A stretch of DNA of 64,000 bases from Gammaproteobacteria bacterium (GCA_003353945.1 PIVM01000018.1:1-64000), one strand, 5' to 3'. Positions 1 to 10,289 are shown, counted from the first letter of the stretch. Numbers and translations: made by a program. The notes: generated from the letters alone by a model not told the origin.

Positions 1-404
1 TGTGATATTAGATTTTTTATACTACTGGTTGGGTGGTTTGGAAATTGCCATTCTATTTGCTCTTTGAACCGCGATTGCGATAATTGCTCTATTATACAAT
101 TTCCTTTTGAAAATCAACCTACTAAATGTGACAAAGTAGAATTAGGTTTTGATTCTCACAGAGCTTTTGGTGTGCTCGTGAGACGGCATCTGTTACATTG
201 CAGCCGGTTGTCGGAGCAAAAAGTATCACAAATTGCCTAAATAGCTGCCATTCTTAACTGTCTCTGAAATTCTACCCGTAAAGCGTTTAGAGCCCCCGAT
301 AGAAGATCTGTAAATGCCTCGCTTTTAGACGATGGATAAGCCTTTTACTTAGCCGATCGTGACCTCAGCCACCTATAAGAGATCTTTAAGACCAACTACG
401 GCTG
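1..404. other. Gene-free left edge
   Basis: I see no coding region, RNA gene or clear terminator in the first 404 bases. Reading frames on both strands are short and none resembles a known family. The stretch lies downstream of the minus-strand hemerythrin gene and may hold its 3' untranslated region. Confidence 0.5.
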
Positions 405-809
405 CTAATCTGACAACATGGCCAAATTGATATCCATTTGCAGGATGTGAACTAGCAGCCAGTCTTTTAGAAATAGCATCACTTCGTATGTCAGCACCGG
501 TTCGCCATCTTGGTATTCCTCAATCAAATCCTCCACCTTATTAATAAGGCCATCATGTGCAAACAGGTGTTCTTCGTACTCCGCATAATCGTTGCGTCGC
601 ATCAGCTCTTCTTCTTTGCGAAAATGGGTCTGGGTATAATCGAGTAATTCGGACAAAACAGTGACTACGGTGCTACGATCTCCTTCTTCGTTTTCAACGA
701 CCTCATGCAGACGTCGTAATAAGTCGAAGATATAAATATGTTCTCGATCAATAATGGCATTCCCGATTTTGTAATCGTCTGACCATTGAAACAGCACTTC
801 GTCATTCAT
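405..809 (-). CDS. Bacteriohemerythrin
   Basis: Small single-domain hemerythrin of 134 residues that binds O2 at a non-haem di-iron centre in the cytoplasm. The full ligand set is visible, numbered from the chosen start: His24 (DREH), His62 and Glu66 (HFRKE), His81 and His85 (HLFAH), His121 and Asp126 (HILQMD). I chose the ATG at 809 because GGAGG lies 8 bases upstream; an in-frame GTG at 827 would add six residues but has no such site. Bacteriohemerythrins act in oxygen storage, delivery or sensing, often in motile microaerophiles. It lies 154 bp after an HD-GYP gene on the same strand, so an oxygen/c-di-GMP link is possible but is inference. Confidence 0.9.
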   Translation of the reverse strand: MNDEVLFQWSDDYKIGNAIIDREHIYIFDLLRRLHEVVENEEGDRSTVVTVLSELLDYTQTHFRKEEELMRRNDYAEYEEHLFAHDGLINKVEDLIEEYQDGEPVLTYEVMLFLKDWLLVHILQMDINLAMLSD

Positions 810-963
810 ATTATTTGCCTCCGCCACTAAAATGATGGTTTGACCAAATAAAAATGCAAAATTTAATTAGCCGGTCATAAACCCAGTAACAGACCGCGAA
901 AAATGGTAGATAAACGTCCGCTGTCGGCGCGGTTACAACTTACCAGGCCACTTCCGTCAGTAC

Positions 964-2238
964 TCAGTGGGTTTCTTGCTCTTCATAAAAATAACCCAAG
1001 CGATCTTTGATGCCAAGATATTCACAGATACGTTTGGGGTAGTGACCCGGCTTAAGGGCATCAATAATCGAAATATCCTTGTGCTCTTTCAGGTCCAGCA
1101 GCAATGCTTCATTGCTGGGAATATCGGGGTTGTACAGCAGAATTTGCGGGTAAAGCAGTTCGTTAGGATCGACTGAGACAACCAGGCCAATGCTCTCATC
1201 GGAGAGTTGAACGACCGTCCCAGAGGGATATACACCCATTGTTTTAATAAAGGTTTGCACCAGTTTTCCGTCGATTTTGTTTTTGTACTTGGCATATAGG
1301 ATGGCCATCGCTGCTTTGGGTGTTAGAGCCTGCTGAGGATCTAATGGATTGCATAATTCATCATAGCGATCAGTGATGGTAACAATTTGTGCCAGTCTGG
1401 AAATTTGAGGTGATTTCAAACCCTTTGGGTAGCCTGAACCGTCCAGCATCTCATGGTGTTGATCGATAATATCGATCGCTTCATCAGATACCTGGTTGAT
1501 CAGTCTAACCATTTTCGCACCGAGAGTCGGGTGGGTTTGCAGTAGCTTGATCTCACTTTCAGTCAGTTTCTCCATTTTCATCGTAACCTTGTGTGGGATG
1601 GAGATTTTGCCGATATCGTGCAGGATGGCACCGACTCCCAACTGGAGTGATTGCTGTGCACTGATGCCTAAGGCGCTGGCCATGTTCAAGGATAGAACCG
1701 TTACGTTGAGCGAGTGATTGTATTGGGAAAAACCGGAGTCCGACAGATTGATTAGGTTAACAAGCACATTACCCTTGCGATCAAATGCTGCGGCGATTGA
1801 TTCAACGACTTCATGGGCATCACGTATGGCATTTGCTGGCGCCGATTTTAGATCCTGTGTGAGATTTTTAACCTTCTTGATGGTTTCCTTATATTGCTGG
1901 GAGGTCTTCTGTCGGCGATAACGGTATTTTTCCGCCTGTTCGATGCGACTGTTTTTATTTTTCCAGAGTGTATCCTGTGTGACATTAGTGATCAGGTCAG
2001 AGGACTCGTTCGGATCTTGTTCCGCAATTATTGCCTTACTGCGCTCAGGAAAAACGGTGACCGTCTGCAGGCCGAGATCCTTGATGATATCGATCTCGTG
2101 TTCGGATTTGATGCAAAAGCGACTGAAAAGAAAAGGGTGTTCCCTCCATGACAGTTTCAGGTCGATATAGAGTCCCGGCACCAGCCTATCAACTGGCAGC
2201 TTAATGGATTTCTTCTTGCCTTTTTTCTTCTTACCCAT
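964..2238 (-). CDS. HD-GYP domain c-di-GMP phosphodiesterase
   Basis: 424-residue cytoplasmic protein. The N-terminal ~130 residues are Lys-rich at the very start and resemble the DUF3391 region that commonly precedes HD-GYP domains. The HD-GYP catalytic domain spans about residues 140-330: His175, HD pair His207-Asp208 (ILHDIGK), His236, His261-His262 and the diagnostic GSGYP at 267-271. With these metal ligands intact it should hydrolyse c-di-GMP. No transmembrane segment or sensor domain is seen, so the input signal is unknown. The ATG at 2238 lies just before the basic MGKKKKGKKK start. Single gene; downstream is the hemerythrin gene on the same strand. Confidence 0.92.
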   Translation of the reverse strand: MGKKKKGKKKSIKLPVDRLVPGLYIDLKLSWREHPFLFSRFCIKSEHEIDIIKDLGLQTVTVFPERSKAIIAEQDPNESSDLITNVTQDTLWKNKNSRIEQAEKYRYRRQKTSQQYKETIKKVKNLTQDLKSAPANAIRDAHEVVESIAAAFDRKGNVLVNLINLSDSGFSQYNHSLNVTVLSLNMASALGISAQQSLQLGVGAILHDIGKISIPHKVTMKMEKLTESEIKLLQTHPTLGAKMVRLINQVSDEAIDIIDQHHEMLDGSGYPKGLKSPQISRLAQIVTITDRYDELCNPLDPQQALTPKAAMAILYAKYKNKIDGKLVQTFIKTMGVYPSGTVVQLSDESIGLVVSVDPNELLYPQILLYNPDIPSNEALLLDLKEHKDISIIDALKPGHYPKRICEYLGIKDRLGYFYEEQETH

Positions 2239-3073
2239 GGATAACGCAACCTATTTCAGTAATCGAGTTGCTACAAATTAGCACCCATCTGGATTTTCCT
2301 TTTTATCTCCCCCTCTTTTCCCAAGGACCTAGGAGATGCTTGACAGCAGAGGGGATTGGTCAAGCCATCTTTCCGATAAATACTGATGAGTAACGAAACA
2401 TTGACAGAGACAATACTTCATACAAGTGTATATGCAGTTGGTGAAATTTCCATTAATCCCATAGGCAATCAAACGATCATTGCAGCTTGCTCGTCAATGA
2501 GTGTTGTGTGGAAATATTTGGCGATCAGTTTGAGCCAAAACACGAGCTGTCAAACCTTCGATAATTCGTGATGACTGACAGTGAAACTAGCAAGCACCAG
2601 CCGACCGGAATTGGCATATTTCCCCCGTTCAATCGCATTAATAATAAGGAGCGGAAGAGTTAGCTTTGGTGCGATCACTATTTCATTTTTGATGAAATAG
2701 ACGAGCCAACTGAATGTCAGCTAACGAGAATATAATACACTCAGTGTAATATTTACGTCAGTTCGCAATGAGCGATTTCCGGAAATAGCCAACCGGGCAG
2801 ATCAACTATTAGGCTTCTTCCGCTTTTCGAGAAAAGAAGTCCCCAAACCAAGTGTTCCGCCAAACCACTAATCCGCCATCACAGCACACAGGGTTAACGA
2901 TTAATTAAGCAGCAGTTGAGTGGGGATTAATGGAGGGTTATAAGCCACCAGCGTGGAGGGAGAACGAACCAAACCAGGTGTCGTGCTACAGCTGAAATCC
3001 GCCCGCAAGTTACACATGGGTTACACAGGTAAAAATAATCGGAGGCGCTGCTTCTGTAAGCTATTGATTTATA
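2239..3073. other. 835-bp intergenic region with inverted repeats
   Basis: No convincing gene. It holds the upstream region of the HD-GYP gene and the downstream region of tRNA-Met. Visible structure: a perfect 9-bp hairpin at 2678-2700 (CTATTTCAT, loop TTTTG, ATGAAATAG), an operator-like palindrome TACACTCAGTGTA at 2736-2748, and an imperfect CTTTTC/GAAAAG hairpin near 2832-2845. A 61-codon frame at 2386-2571 has no recognisable family or convincing ribosome site. The function of the palindromes is unknown. Confidence 0.45.
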
Positions 3074-3150
3074 TGGTAGCAAGGGGCGGATTCGAACCGC
3101 CGACCCCAGCATTATGAGTGCTGTGCTCTAACCAGCTGAGCTACCTTGCC
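3074..3150 (-). tRNA. tRNA-Met (CAT), elongator type
   Basis: 77-nt cloverleaf on the minus strand. Acceptor stem GGCAAGG pairs with CCTTGCT, followed by discriminator A and an encoded CCA. D-loop AGCTCAGCTGGTTAGAGC, anticodon CAT within CTCATAA, and T-loop GGTTCGAATCC are present. The sequence resembles elongator tRNA-Met rather than the initiator, and its place next to ychF is where Pseudomonas has tRNA-Met. A CAT anticodon could also belong to tRNA-Ile2 if lysidinylated, but the body fits Met better. Confidence 0.95.
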
Positions 3151-3222
3151 AGAATTTGAAGCGCGAGATTCTCTACAGTTTGGGTATCTATGTCAAGTTG
3201 TTTGTCGTTTATGGCGATAGAT

Positions 3223-3241
3223 AGCCCTTATTTTCAGGGCT
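3223..3241 (-). terminator. Weak hairpin after ychF
   Basis: A 6-bp stem AGCCCT/AGGGCT with a 7-nt loop lies 15 bp past the ychF stop codon. There is no T-run on the minus strand after it, so it could be a processing hairpin before tRNA-Met rather than a true intrinsic terminator. Confidence 0.3.
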
Positions 3242-3255
3242 TGCACTGCCCTTAG

Positions 3256-4347
3256 CTAAACGTTAAATCGAAAGTGGATAACGTCCCCATCCTTAACGAC
3301 ATAGTCCTTGCCTTCCAGGCGCCACTTACCCGCTTCCTTGGTACCCTGCTCGCCGTTGTATTGAATAAAGTCGTCATAGGCGATGACTTCCGCGCGGATA
3401 AAACCTTTTTCAAAGTCGGTGTGGATTTTTCCAGCCGCTTGTGGGGCGGTGGTACCCACGGGGATGGTCCAGGCGCGGACTTCTTTGACGCCTGCGGTGA
3501 AGTAGGTGTGTAGCCCCAGCAATTGGTAACCGGCGCGGATAACGCGGTTGAGGCCAGCTTCTTCCATGCCCAGGTCGGCAAGAAATTCCGCTTTTTCTTC
3601 TTCATCCAGTTCTGCAATTTCGGCTTCCAGTTTGTTGCAGATGGGGACGACCACGGCGTTTTCTTCGGCTGCAATTTCTTTGACGATATCCAGGTAGGGA
3701 TTGTCCTCAAATCCGTCTTCGTCGACATTGGCAATATACATCGTGGGTTTATTGGTTAGCAGGTGCAGTTGCTCTACGATGGCTTGTTCTTTGTCATCCA
3801 AGTCTATGGAGCGTATCGGTTTGCCTTGATCCAGGTGTGGCAGCAGTTTTTCCAGCAGGGCTTTTTGTGCGATGGCGTCCTTGTCGCCACCTTTTGCGGT
3901 GCGAATGACTTTTTGCAGCTGTTTTTCAACGCTTTCCAGATCAGCAAGAGCCAGCTCGGTGTTGATGACTTCGATATCATTTGCCGGGTCAATGTTGGCG
4001 GAGACATGCACGACGTTGTCGTCTTCAAAGCAACGCACAACATGGGCAATGGCATCGGTTTCGCGGATATTGGCCAGGAATTGGTTGCCTAAACCTTCGC
4101 CCTTTGAGGCGCCGGCGACGAGGCCTGCAATATCAACAAACTCCATGGTTGTGGGAATGACTTTTTGAGGTTTGACGATGTCTGTCAATGCATCCTGACG
4201 TGGGTCTGGGATGGGCACGATGCCGGTATTGGGTTCGATAGTGCAGAAGGGGAAGTTTTCCGCATCAATTCCGGCTTCGGTGAGCGCGTTAAACAAGGTG
4301 GATTTGCCGACGTTGGGCAGACCGACAATGCCGCAGTTAAATCCCAT
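3256..4347 (-). CDS. ychF: Redox-regulated ATPase YchF (Obg-like)
   Basis: 363 residues, the usual length of the YchF/OLA1 family. The P-loop GLPNVGKST is at residues 9-17, the switch-II motif DIAGLVAGA at 72-80, and the nucleotide-base motif in this family is NVDE rather than NKxD. The central region forms the coiled-coil helical domain and the C-terminal end carries a TGS domain ([14 protein letters not shown] onward, ending VIHFRFNV). YchF binds ribosomes and prefers ATP to GTP; it has been tied to oxidative-stress control and start-codon selection. It lies 16 bp after pth on the same strand, the standard pair in gammaproteobacteria. Confidence 0.97.
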   Translation of the reverse strand: MGFNCGIVGLPNVGKSTLFNALTEAGIDAENFPFCTIEPNTGIVPIPDPRQDALTDIVKPQKVIPTTMEFVDIAGLVAGASKGEGLGNQFLANIRETDAIAHVVRCFEDDNVVHVSANIDPANDIEVINTELALADLESVEKQLQKVIRTAKGGDKDAIAQKALLEKLLPHLDQGKPIRSIDLDDKEQAIVEQLHLLTNKPTMYIANVDEDGFEDNPYLDIVKEIAAEENAVVVPICNKLEAEIAELDEEEKAEFLADLGMEEAGLNRVIRAGYQLLGLHTYFTAGVKEVRAWTIPVGTTAPQAAGKIHTDFEKGFIRAEVIAYDDFIQYNGEQGTKEAGKWRLEGKDYVVKDGDVIHFRFNV

Positions 4348-4363
4348 GGTGTTGTCCTCGTAC

Positions 4364-4951
4364 TCAGGGTTTGTAACTGTGTAATCGATTCATAGCAATG
4401 GACCAGTTACCTGCCAGTGCTTCGGGAAGTATTTTGATTGTTTGCGCTGTGGCATCTTCAATCAGTGTTTGTTCTGCTGCCGGTGCGCGCTTTAATACAT
4501 AGCCGACCACTTCGCTGCTGTGACCGGGGTGGCCGATACCGATGCGCAAACGATGAAAGCCGCGATCATTGCCCAGCGAGCTGATAGTGTCTCGTAGACC
4601 GTTATGGCCGCCATGGCCGCCGCCTTGTTTGAAGCGTGCGATTCCCGCATCCAGGTCCAGCTCATCATGGGCAATCAGAATGCGGGATGGGTCGAGTTTG
4701 TAAAACTGGCAAACAGCCGCTATTGATCGACCGCTGCGGTTCATAAACGTCATCGGGATCAGTAGGCGTACATCATGGCCTTCGATGACGCCTCGACCGA
4801 GCAAACCAAAAAACTTACTGTCGTTGCTAAGCGTGATTTGGTGGGCTCTGGCAATCTCTTCAACAAACGCAGCCCCGGCATTATGCCGGGTACCCGCATA
4901 GTCAGGCCCGGGATTACCCAGGCCAACGATAAGTTGCAGTGTATTGCTCAA
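4364..4951 (-). CDS. pth: Peptidyl-tRNA hydrolase
   Basis: 195 residues. Cleaves peptidyl-tRNA released from stalled ribosomes, recycling tRNA. Active-site residues match Pth: Asn13 (GLGNPG), His23 (TRHNAG), Asn71 (MTFMNRSG), Asp96 (AHDELDL) and Asn117 (GGHNGLR). The start is a TTG at 4951; no ATG lies close enough to keep the strand [11 protein letters not shown], and the upstream ribosome site is weak. Part of the rplY-pth-ychF run. Confidence 0.96.
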   Translation of the reverse strand: MSNTLQLIVGLGNPGPDYAGTRHNAGAAFVEEIARAHQITLSNDSKFFGLLGRGVIEGHDVRLLIPMTFMNRSGRSIAAVCQFYKLDPSRILIAHDELDLDAGIARFKQGGGHGGHNGLRDTISSLGNDRGFHRLRIGIGHPGHSSEVVGYVLKRAPAAEQTLIEDATAQTIKILPEALAGNWSIAMNRLHSYKP

Positions 4952-5152
4952 ACTTGAGTCCGGTCTTGAGTTAGGGCAGTCTTCAAAATTAATTCACATG
5001 TCTGACTTTCAATTCACTCATTTTGACCGCGTTGCTCGTCGGTTAAATAGTCCACTATTCGCCCTCCTCGCGCCTTGTCAAAATGGCGCCTTGAAACCCA
5101 TAAATGCAAATTAATTTCTACGGCTGCCCTTAGCAAGCCAGTCAGCTGCGAG

Positions 5153-5815
5153 TTATTCGCTTTCGCCGCCGGATTCGCCTTCAGCCTCTGTTGGTGCCTC
5201 AGCGCCTTCAGCTGCTTCCTCTTCCTCCTCACTCCTGGCTGCCGATACCTGGGCGACCGGGAGGTCAAGGTGGGCACCATGACTTAATGCCACGCTTTCC
5301 ACGCCTTCGGGTAGTTTGATATCGGACAGGTGCAGCATTTGATGAAGATGCACATCCAGCATATCCACTTCGATATACTCAGGCAGATTGGCGGGCAGGC
5401 AGCTTACCTCAATGTCAGTGACATAATGCGAGATGGCTCCACCTTCCACCTTGACGCCAGGGCATTGTGCTTCGTTGAGAAAATGCAGCGGAACATGGAC
5501 AACAATGTTCTTGTTCGGGTCGATGCGCTGAAAGTCAGCATGCATTATCGCGTCTTTTGCCGGGTGGCGTTGCATATCTTTAATAATTGCCGGTTGGTCT
5601 GTGCCATCAACCTTGAGCGTAATGATGGAGGAAAAGAAGGCCTCGTTTTCCTGCAGCTTATAAATCTCTTTGTGCAGTACTGAGATGGCTGTGGGCTCTT
5701 GGTTATAGCCATAAACAATGGCGGGGACTTTTCCCTCAAGACGACGCAGGCGGCGGCTCGCTCCTTTCCCCTGGTCGTTGCGGGTTTCTGCATTAAGTGC
5801 TAATTGTGCGGACAT
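5153..5815 (-). CDS. rplY: 50S ribosomal protein L25 / general stress protein Ctc
   Basis: 220 residues, the long CTC/TL5 form: an L25 5S-rRNA-binding domain (about residues 1-95), a second beta-rich TL5 domain (about 96-185) and a very acidic tail rich in Glu, Ala and Gly from about residue 192. It binds 5S rRNA in the large subunit. ATG at 5815. It lies between prs upstream (76-bp gap) and pth downstream (about 200 bp, no other gene seen). Confidence 0.96.
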   Translation of the reverse strand: MSAQLALNAETRNDQGKGASRRLRRLEGKVPAIVYGYNQEPTAISVLHKEIYKLQENEAFFSSIITLKVDGTDQPAIIKDMQRHPAKDAIMHADFQRIDPNKNIVVHVPLHFLNEAQCPGVKVEGGAISHYVTDIEVSCLPANLPEYIEVDMLDVHLHQMLHLSDIKLPEGVESVALSHGAHLDLPVAQVSAARSEEEEEAAEGAEAPTEAEGESGGESE

Positions 5816-5890
5816 TGGATGTCTCCTTGATAAAACGGCAAAGACTCCGCGACCAGAGTGTTTGCCGGGTTGATAAAACTTTACTCGTCA

Positions 5891-6859
5891 TTAGCGGAAC
5901 ATAGCGCTAATGGATTCTTCGTTATTCACCCGTCTCATGGCTTCGGCCAGAAAAGGCGCTACCGTTAGCTGGCGGATACGATCACATTTTTTGGCGTTAC
6001 TGCTTAAAGGGATCGTGTCGGTAACTACCAATAGGTCGAGTTGTGATGCGTTGATATTCTCAATGGCCTTGCCTGACAGTACGGGGTGAGTACAGTAAGC
6101 AATGACTTTTGAGGCACCGAATTCTTTGAGTGCTTTGGCTGCCTGGCACAGGGTGCCTGCGGTGTCGACCATGTCATCGACGACCAGGCAGGTATGGTCG
6201 GCAACGTCACCGATCAAGTGCATGACCTCAGTTTCATTGGCTTTGGGGCGGCGCTTATCGATAATGGCCAGGTCCAGGTCATTAATCTGCTTGGCCACGG
6301 CCCTTGCCCGGATGACACCGCCGATATCTGGCGACACCACCATGAGGTTTTCATATTCCTGTTTTTCGATATCATCAATCAATACCGGTGAGCCGTAGAC
6401 ATTATCAACAGGGACATCGAAGAAGCCCTGAATCTGCTCTGCATGCAGGTCAAGGGTTAAAACATGATCTACGCCCACTTGCACCATCATATCGGCAACC
6501 ACTTTGGCAGTAATGGGTACTCGGGATGAGCGCACTCGTCTGTCTTGACGGGCATAGCCAAAGTAAGGAATGACGGCGGTAATACGGCTGGCCGAGGCGC
6601 GTCTCAGTGCGTCAATCATGACAATCAGTTCCATTAAATTGTCGTTAGTGGGCGCACAGGTTGATTGCAAAACAAAAATATCCTGACCCCGAACATTTTC
6701 GTTGATTTCAACGGAGATCTCGCCATCACTGAATTTGCTGACGGTGGCGTCTCCCAGGGGTAAGCTCAGTTGCTCACACACTTTTTTGGACAGCACCGGA
6801 TTGGCATTGCCTGTAAAAACCATAAAATTTGACACGTCGACACCTATCGGGTTTAGCAT
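5891..6859 (-). CDS. prs: Ribose-phosphate pyrophosphokinase (PRPP synthetase)
   Basis: Makes PRPP from ribose-5-phosphate and ATP for nucleotide, His and Trp synthesis. Class I motifs are visible: FSDGE near residue 43, the flexible-loop region [21 protein letters not shown] with the catalytic-region His139, and the PRPP loop [12 protein letters not shown] at 226-237. The frame from ATG 6859 gives 322 residues. An ATG at 6823 (MVFTGNANP) would give 310, closer to the family length of about 313; neither has a strong ribosome site. Follows tRNA-Gln, as in related genomes. Confidence 0.96.
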   Translation of the reverse strand: MLNPIGVDVSNFMVFTGNANPVLSKKVCEQLSLPLGDATVSKFSDGEISVEINENVRGQDIFVLQSTCAPTNDNLMELIVMIDALRRASASRITAVIPYFGYARQDRRVRSSRVPITAKVVADMMVQVGVDHVLTLDLHAEQIQGFFDVPVDNVYGSPVLIDDIEKQEYENLMVVSPDIGGVIRARAVAKQINDLDLAIIDKRRPKANETEVMHLIGDVADHTCLVVDDMVDTAGTLCQAAKALKEFGASKVIAYCTHPVLSGKAIENINASQLDLLVVTDTIPLSSNAKKCDRIRQLTVAPFLAEAMRRVNNEESISAMFR

Positions 6860-6923
6860 AGATCGGATTGTTATTTTTCGATTATTTTAGCTCGGCTTTG
6901 GCTCGGCAACACGGCTTGGAAAA

Positions 6924-6998
6924 TGGCTGGGGTGGCAGGACTCGAACCTGCGAATGACGGGATCAAAACCCGTTGCCTTGCCGCTTGGCGACACCCCA
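6924..6998 (-). tRNA. tRNA-Gln (TTG)
   Basis: 75-nt tRNA. Acceptor TGGGGTG pairs with CACCCCA, discriminator G, encoded CCA. D-arm TCGCCAAGCGGCAAGGC, anticodon TTG in the loop GGTTTTGATCC, T-loop GGTTCGAGTCC. It closely resembles E. coli tRNA-Gln(UUG). It sits between ispE and prs, all on the minus strand, and is probably co-transcribed with them. It is a substrate class relevant to gatCAB further along, although the Gln-AdT route may not be used for Gln here. Confidence 0.97.
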
Positions 6999-7013
6999 AT
7001 AGACAACACTCTT

Positions 7014-7886
7014 TTAATTCAGTTTATTCATTGCCTTATAGAGTGGAGATTGGTTAGCCCCTCTTGCAATAAAACCCTGAAGTGAGTTCGGAAGCTGTCG
7101 TAAGACGTCCTGCGCTTCCCTTTGGGTAGCAAACTGTGCAAAAACGCAGGCTCCTGTTCCGGTCATGCGAGCCGGATTGAAACGGTTAAGCCATGTTAGT
7201 GCGCTACTTACCTCTGGATAAAGACTGCTCACCAGAGCTTCGCAGTCATTTTGACCGCCGTGCTCAAGAAAGGCCGCTATTCTGATGGGTTGCGTGTTGC
7301 GTGTCAATTGCTTATGGGAAAAAATCTCGGCTGTGGAAACATGGCAGGGGGGGGCAATAACCAGATACCAGGGTTCAGCTAAATCGATGGATTGTAGACG
7401 CTCTCCAACGCCTTCTGCCCAGGCGGCTTCACCGTAAATAAAAATTGGCACATCGGCACCCAGCTGAAGCCCTATCTCTTGCAGTTGGCTGCGAGAGAAA
7501 TGACACTGCCAAAGCCGGTTCAGGGCTGCCAGTGTGGTGGCGGCATTGGAGCTGCCACCCCCGATCCCGCCCCCGATAGGCAGCTTTTTATCGATCTGAA
7601 TATCCGCTCCGGGCTGACTGGGGATTTGTTTTTGTAGCAGGCGGGCAGCACGGATAATAAGGTTATCTTCGGGATTGATACCGTTGAGAGGTGTGAGCAG
7701 GCGCAATTGATTGTCTTCTCGAAGACGAAAAGTCAGCGTGTCGCAGTAATCGACAAACTGAAAAACCGTTTGCAGGTTATGGTACCCATCATCGCGTTGG
7801 CCACAGACATGAAGAAACAGGTTCAATTTGGCCGGGGACGGCAGTACTAATTCTGTTGGGCTGGTGTTTTTGCTCGGATTTGCCAT
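7014..7886 (-). CDS. ispE: 4-diphosphocytidyl-2-C-methyl-D-erythritol kinase
   Basis: 290 residues, GHMP kinase family; phosphorylates CDP-ME in the MEP isoprenoid pathway. Lys20 lies in the substrate motif [11 protein letters not shown], the glycine-rich ATP loop [14 protein letters not shown] is at 103-116, and a candidate catalytic Asp145 is in [11 protein letters not shown] at 7886 lies inside the end of lolB (40-bp overlap), so translation is probably coupled. tRNA-Gln follows 15 bp downstream. Confidence 0.96.
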   Translation of the reverse strand: MANPSKNTSPTELVLPSPAKLNLFLHVCGQRDDGYHNLQTVFQFVDYCDTLTFRLREDNQLRLLTPLNGINPEDNLIIRAARLLQKQIPSQPGADIQIDKKLPIGGGIGGGSSNAATTLAALNRLWQCHFSRSQLQEIGLQLGADVPIFIYGEAAWAEGVGERLQSIDLAEPWYLVIAPPCHVSTAEIFSHKQLTRNTQPIRIAAFLEHGGQNDCEALVSSLYPEVSSALTWLNRFNPARMTGTGACVFAQFATQREAQDVLRQLPNSLQGFIARGANQSPLYKAMNKLN

Positions 7887-8491
7887 TGTTTGATAATCAA
7901 GGTGAGTTTAACCGGGCTTCTTTCGAGTACGAGTTTTCCCGGCAGTACGGTGTTATTACTGGCTTGATAGTGGCTATAGTGCAGTTGCCAGCCACTTTGA
8001 TGCAAGTCAGTCAGCAGACCGTCATGTAGTTGCTGCCCGGAACTCGGAGTATGGGGTTGCGGCATGCCCTTGATCCAGTAAGGGATCTGGTCGATGGGCA
8101 GTGCCCAGCCCAATTGGTCAATAAGCAAGGTTTCTGCATCGTCGGTGACCTGCGGGGGCTGGCCTTGTCGTTCCAGAGTGAGTTGTCTGGCATTTCCCTT
8201 TAATCGAACTTTGCCCTGGCCCAAAGGGCCATTGAGCTGAATATGGTACTCGTCCCCGTTTTGGCGCCAGAACACGGTTGCACTGTGATTAGCATCGGTG
8301 CTTCTAATGCCGAGTTTTCCTCGAATTGTCCAGCTGTGGATGTCATTTAGCTGGGCCTGATGTTGCAACCAGTCCTGAGGTTCTGTTGGTTTTTGTGACA
8401 CGGTGCTACAGGCACTTAGCAGCATTGTCATGCAGAAAAGCAAAACACGAGTTGGGTTCCGCTGCGCTGTGGTGACTAAATGTGGGTACAT
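7847..8491 (-). CDS. lolB: Outer-membrane lipoprotein receptor LolB
   Basis: 214 residues. Accepts lipoproteins from LolA and inserts them into the outer membrane. The N-terminus has a basic stretch (RNPTR), a hydrophobic core and the lipobox LSAC with Cys28 as lipidation site; Ser at +2 fits outer-membrane sorting. The following beta-rich LolB fold includes [11 protein letters not shown] and [11 protein letters not shown]. Gene order TPR-lolB-ispE is conserved in gammaproteobacteria. Confidence 0.95.
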   Translation of the reverse strand: MYPHLVTTAQRNPTRVLLFCMTMLLSACSTVSQKPTEPQDWLQHQAQLNDIHSWTIRGKLGIRSTDANHSATVFWRQNGDEYHIQLNGPLGQGKVRLKGNARQLTLERQGQPPQVTDDAETLLIDQLGWALPIDQIPYWIKGMPQPHTPSSGQQLHDGLLTDLHQSGWQLHYSHYQASNNTVLPGKLVLERSPVKLTLIIKQWQIRAKTPAQQN

Positions 8492-8510
8492 TGAGAACCT
8501 GCAGGTCGAA

Positions 8511-10289
8511 TCAAGGGCTGCTAAGCTGTTCAGGTGTTAACTCAAATTTTTCTAACACCTGCAGTAGGATGGGGCTGTCAGTCTGCTCCTGCAGGGCTTT
8601 GTGCCATACGGCTTTAGCTTGTTGCTGATCTCCCATCACCCACAATACTTCACCGAGATGTGCGGCAATTTCATGGTCGGCCATTTTTTCCATGGCTTGT
8701 TGCAGATAGGAAAGGGCTTCAGCATGTTTACCCTGGCGGTACAGTACCCAGCCCATGCTGTCGAGAATCGCTGCATCCTGTGGTCGTAGAGTCAGGGCTT
8801 GTTGGATCAGATCTTCAGCTTCAGTTAGCCGATCTGTTCGGTTGGCAAGTACATAGCCCAGCGCATTGAGCGCCATTGAGCTATTGGGGTTGGATTCGAT
8901 AATGCTGCGCAAATCCTGTTCCATCAGTGCGAGATCATCGCGCTTCTCACTGACCATAGAGCGGGCATAAAGCAAGTTGTCATCATCGGGATAGTCCTCT
9001 AGCCCCTGGGTCAATAGTTCATGGACGTTGTCGTACTTTTTTACCTGCATTAATAGATCAGACTGGATTAAATATAATCTAACAGCCTCTTCAGGTGCTT
9101 GTTCCCGCGCCTCGGTCAATAAGGCTAGCGCCTCATCCTGACGTTCCGATTGCATTAGCAGTTTTACACCCTGGCGAACAGCACTAATATAGTCAGGCCC
9201 TGATTGCACTGACTGATAATGCGTTAAGGCGAGATCCTTATCCCCTTCATCTTCTGCGAGCTGTCCAAGGTAGTAGTGTGCTGCCGATTGGTGCTTGCCG
9301 AGGCTTAGTAGCTGTTGAAAGCGCTTTTTTGCATCGGATGTGAGTTCGTTTTCTTTGTAAAGCAAGGCCAATGAAAAAATCAGGTCGGTATCGTCGGGGA
9401 ACTGCTCAGACAGAATAAAAAACTGCTGCTGTGCCTGCACAAGGTCAACCCGAGTTAACAAGCGGGCATATTGCAGTCTTAGGCGTTGATTATCCGGTTT
9501 AGCCTCCAGTTGTCTTTCAATTCGTTTAAACGCTTGTTTTTGACGCTTCAGGAGAAGCAGCAGTTTGGCTTCCAGTATGAGAGGTTTCAGCTCATTAGGC
9601 GTGTGTGTTAATACTTGCTGAACCAAGGTCAGGGCCTGGTCATATTGCTTTGCCTGTTTTAATAGAAGCGTTTTGCCAAGTTGTAAATCCGTATTGTTTG
9701 GCGTTTTGGTCAATAGAAGACCGAAATCCTCGATGAGTTGCTCACGAATCTGGGTGTTAGCGTCCTTGGTGCTAGCGGCGAGGCCGTAGAAATTGGTCTT
9801 ACCGCCCAACTCGGAAACTTTGTTCATATAGGACATGGCATTGCGCGGTTGCTGATTGCGGGTCAGCATCATTGCAGCCAGATAATTGGCTTCGGCATTT
9901 TCCGGCTCGAGGCTGGCCCAGAGCATGGCAGAATCTACAGCAGCGCGATTGGCCTTGAGAAAGTGTGCCATTCGAGTTGCCCGGGCAGCCACTGCGATAT
10001 CCTGAGTTTGGTGAGCCTGGTCAAGATAGTTGCCCAGGGCTAGTTGGTATTGTTCGCGCCTGGCTGCAAACTCAGCCACTAGCAAGGCATAAAGCGTTTC
10101 TTCAGGAAATGGACGGTAAACGGGTTCGGGTTCGTTCGAGGCAGTCTTCATGCCGGGTACGCCAGCATGAATATCTGCTATGTTATCCGTCGTGGCTGCG
10201 GGTTCTTGCTCGGGTTGCGGTGTAGTCGCACAGGCACTCAACAGCATACAGGCGATGAATACTGGCTTTAATATTAGGGATTTGTTCAT
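8511..10289 (-). CDS. TPR-repeat lipoprotein (PA4667-like)
   Basis: 592 residues from ATG 10289 (an in-frame TTG at 10304 would add five). Signal peptide with lipobox LSAC, lipidated Cys at residue 20. The rest is alpha-solenoid with many tetratricopeptide repeats, including the C-terminal canonical ones around ALNALGYVLANRTDRLTEA and DSMGWVLYRQGKHAEAL. The family sits beside lolB and hemA in Pseudomonas-type genomes; its exact role is not established, but it is expected to be a periplasmic or outer-membrane protein-interaction scaffold. Divergent from hemA across a 266-bp spacer. Confidence 0.9.
   Translation of the reverse strand: MNKSLILKPVFIACMLLSACATTPQPEQEPAATTDNIADIHAGVPGMKTASNEPEPVYRPFPEETLYALLVAEFAARREQYQLALGNYLDQAHQTQDIAVAARATRMAHFLKANRAAVDSAMLWASLEPENAEANYLAAMMLTRNQQPRNAMSYMNKVSELGGKTNFYGLAASTKDANTQIREQLIEDFGLLLTKTPNNTDLQLGKTLLLKQAKQYDQALTLVQQVLTHTPNELKPLILEAKLLLLLKRQKQAFKRIERQLEAKPDNQRLRLQYARLLTRVDLVQAQQQFFILSEQFPDDTDLIFSLALLYKENELTSDAKKRFQQLLSLGKHQSAAHYYLGQLAEDEGDKDLALTHYQSVQSGPDYISAVRQGVKLLMQSERQDEALALLTEAREQAPEEAVRLYLIQSDLLMQVKKYDNVHELLTQGLEDYPDDDNLLYARSMVSEKRDDLALMEQDLRSIIESNPNSSMALNALGYVLANRTDRLTEAEDLIQQALTLRPQDAAILDSMGWVLYRQGKHAEALSYLQQAMEKMADHEIAAHLGEVLWVMGDQQQAKAVWHKALQEQTDSPILLQVLEKFELTPEQLSSP

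Noticed and set aside
2386..2571. 61-codon open frame on the plus strand
   Set aside because: No family resemblance, no convincing ribosome site, and located in an otherwise gene-free gap.
3252..3734. 160-codon frame on the minus strand inside ychF
   Set aside because: Shadow of ychF in another frame, with no family pattern.
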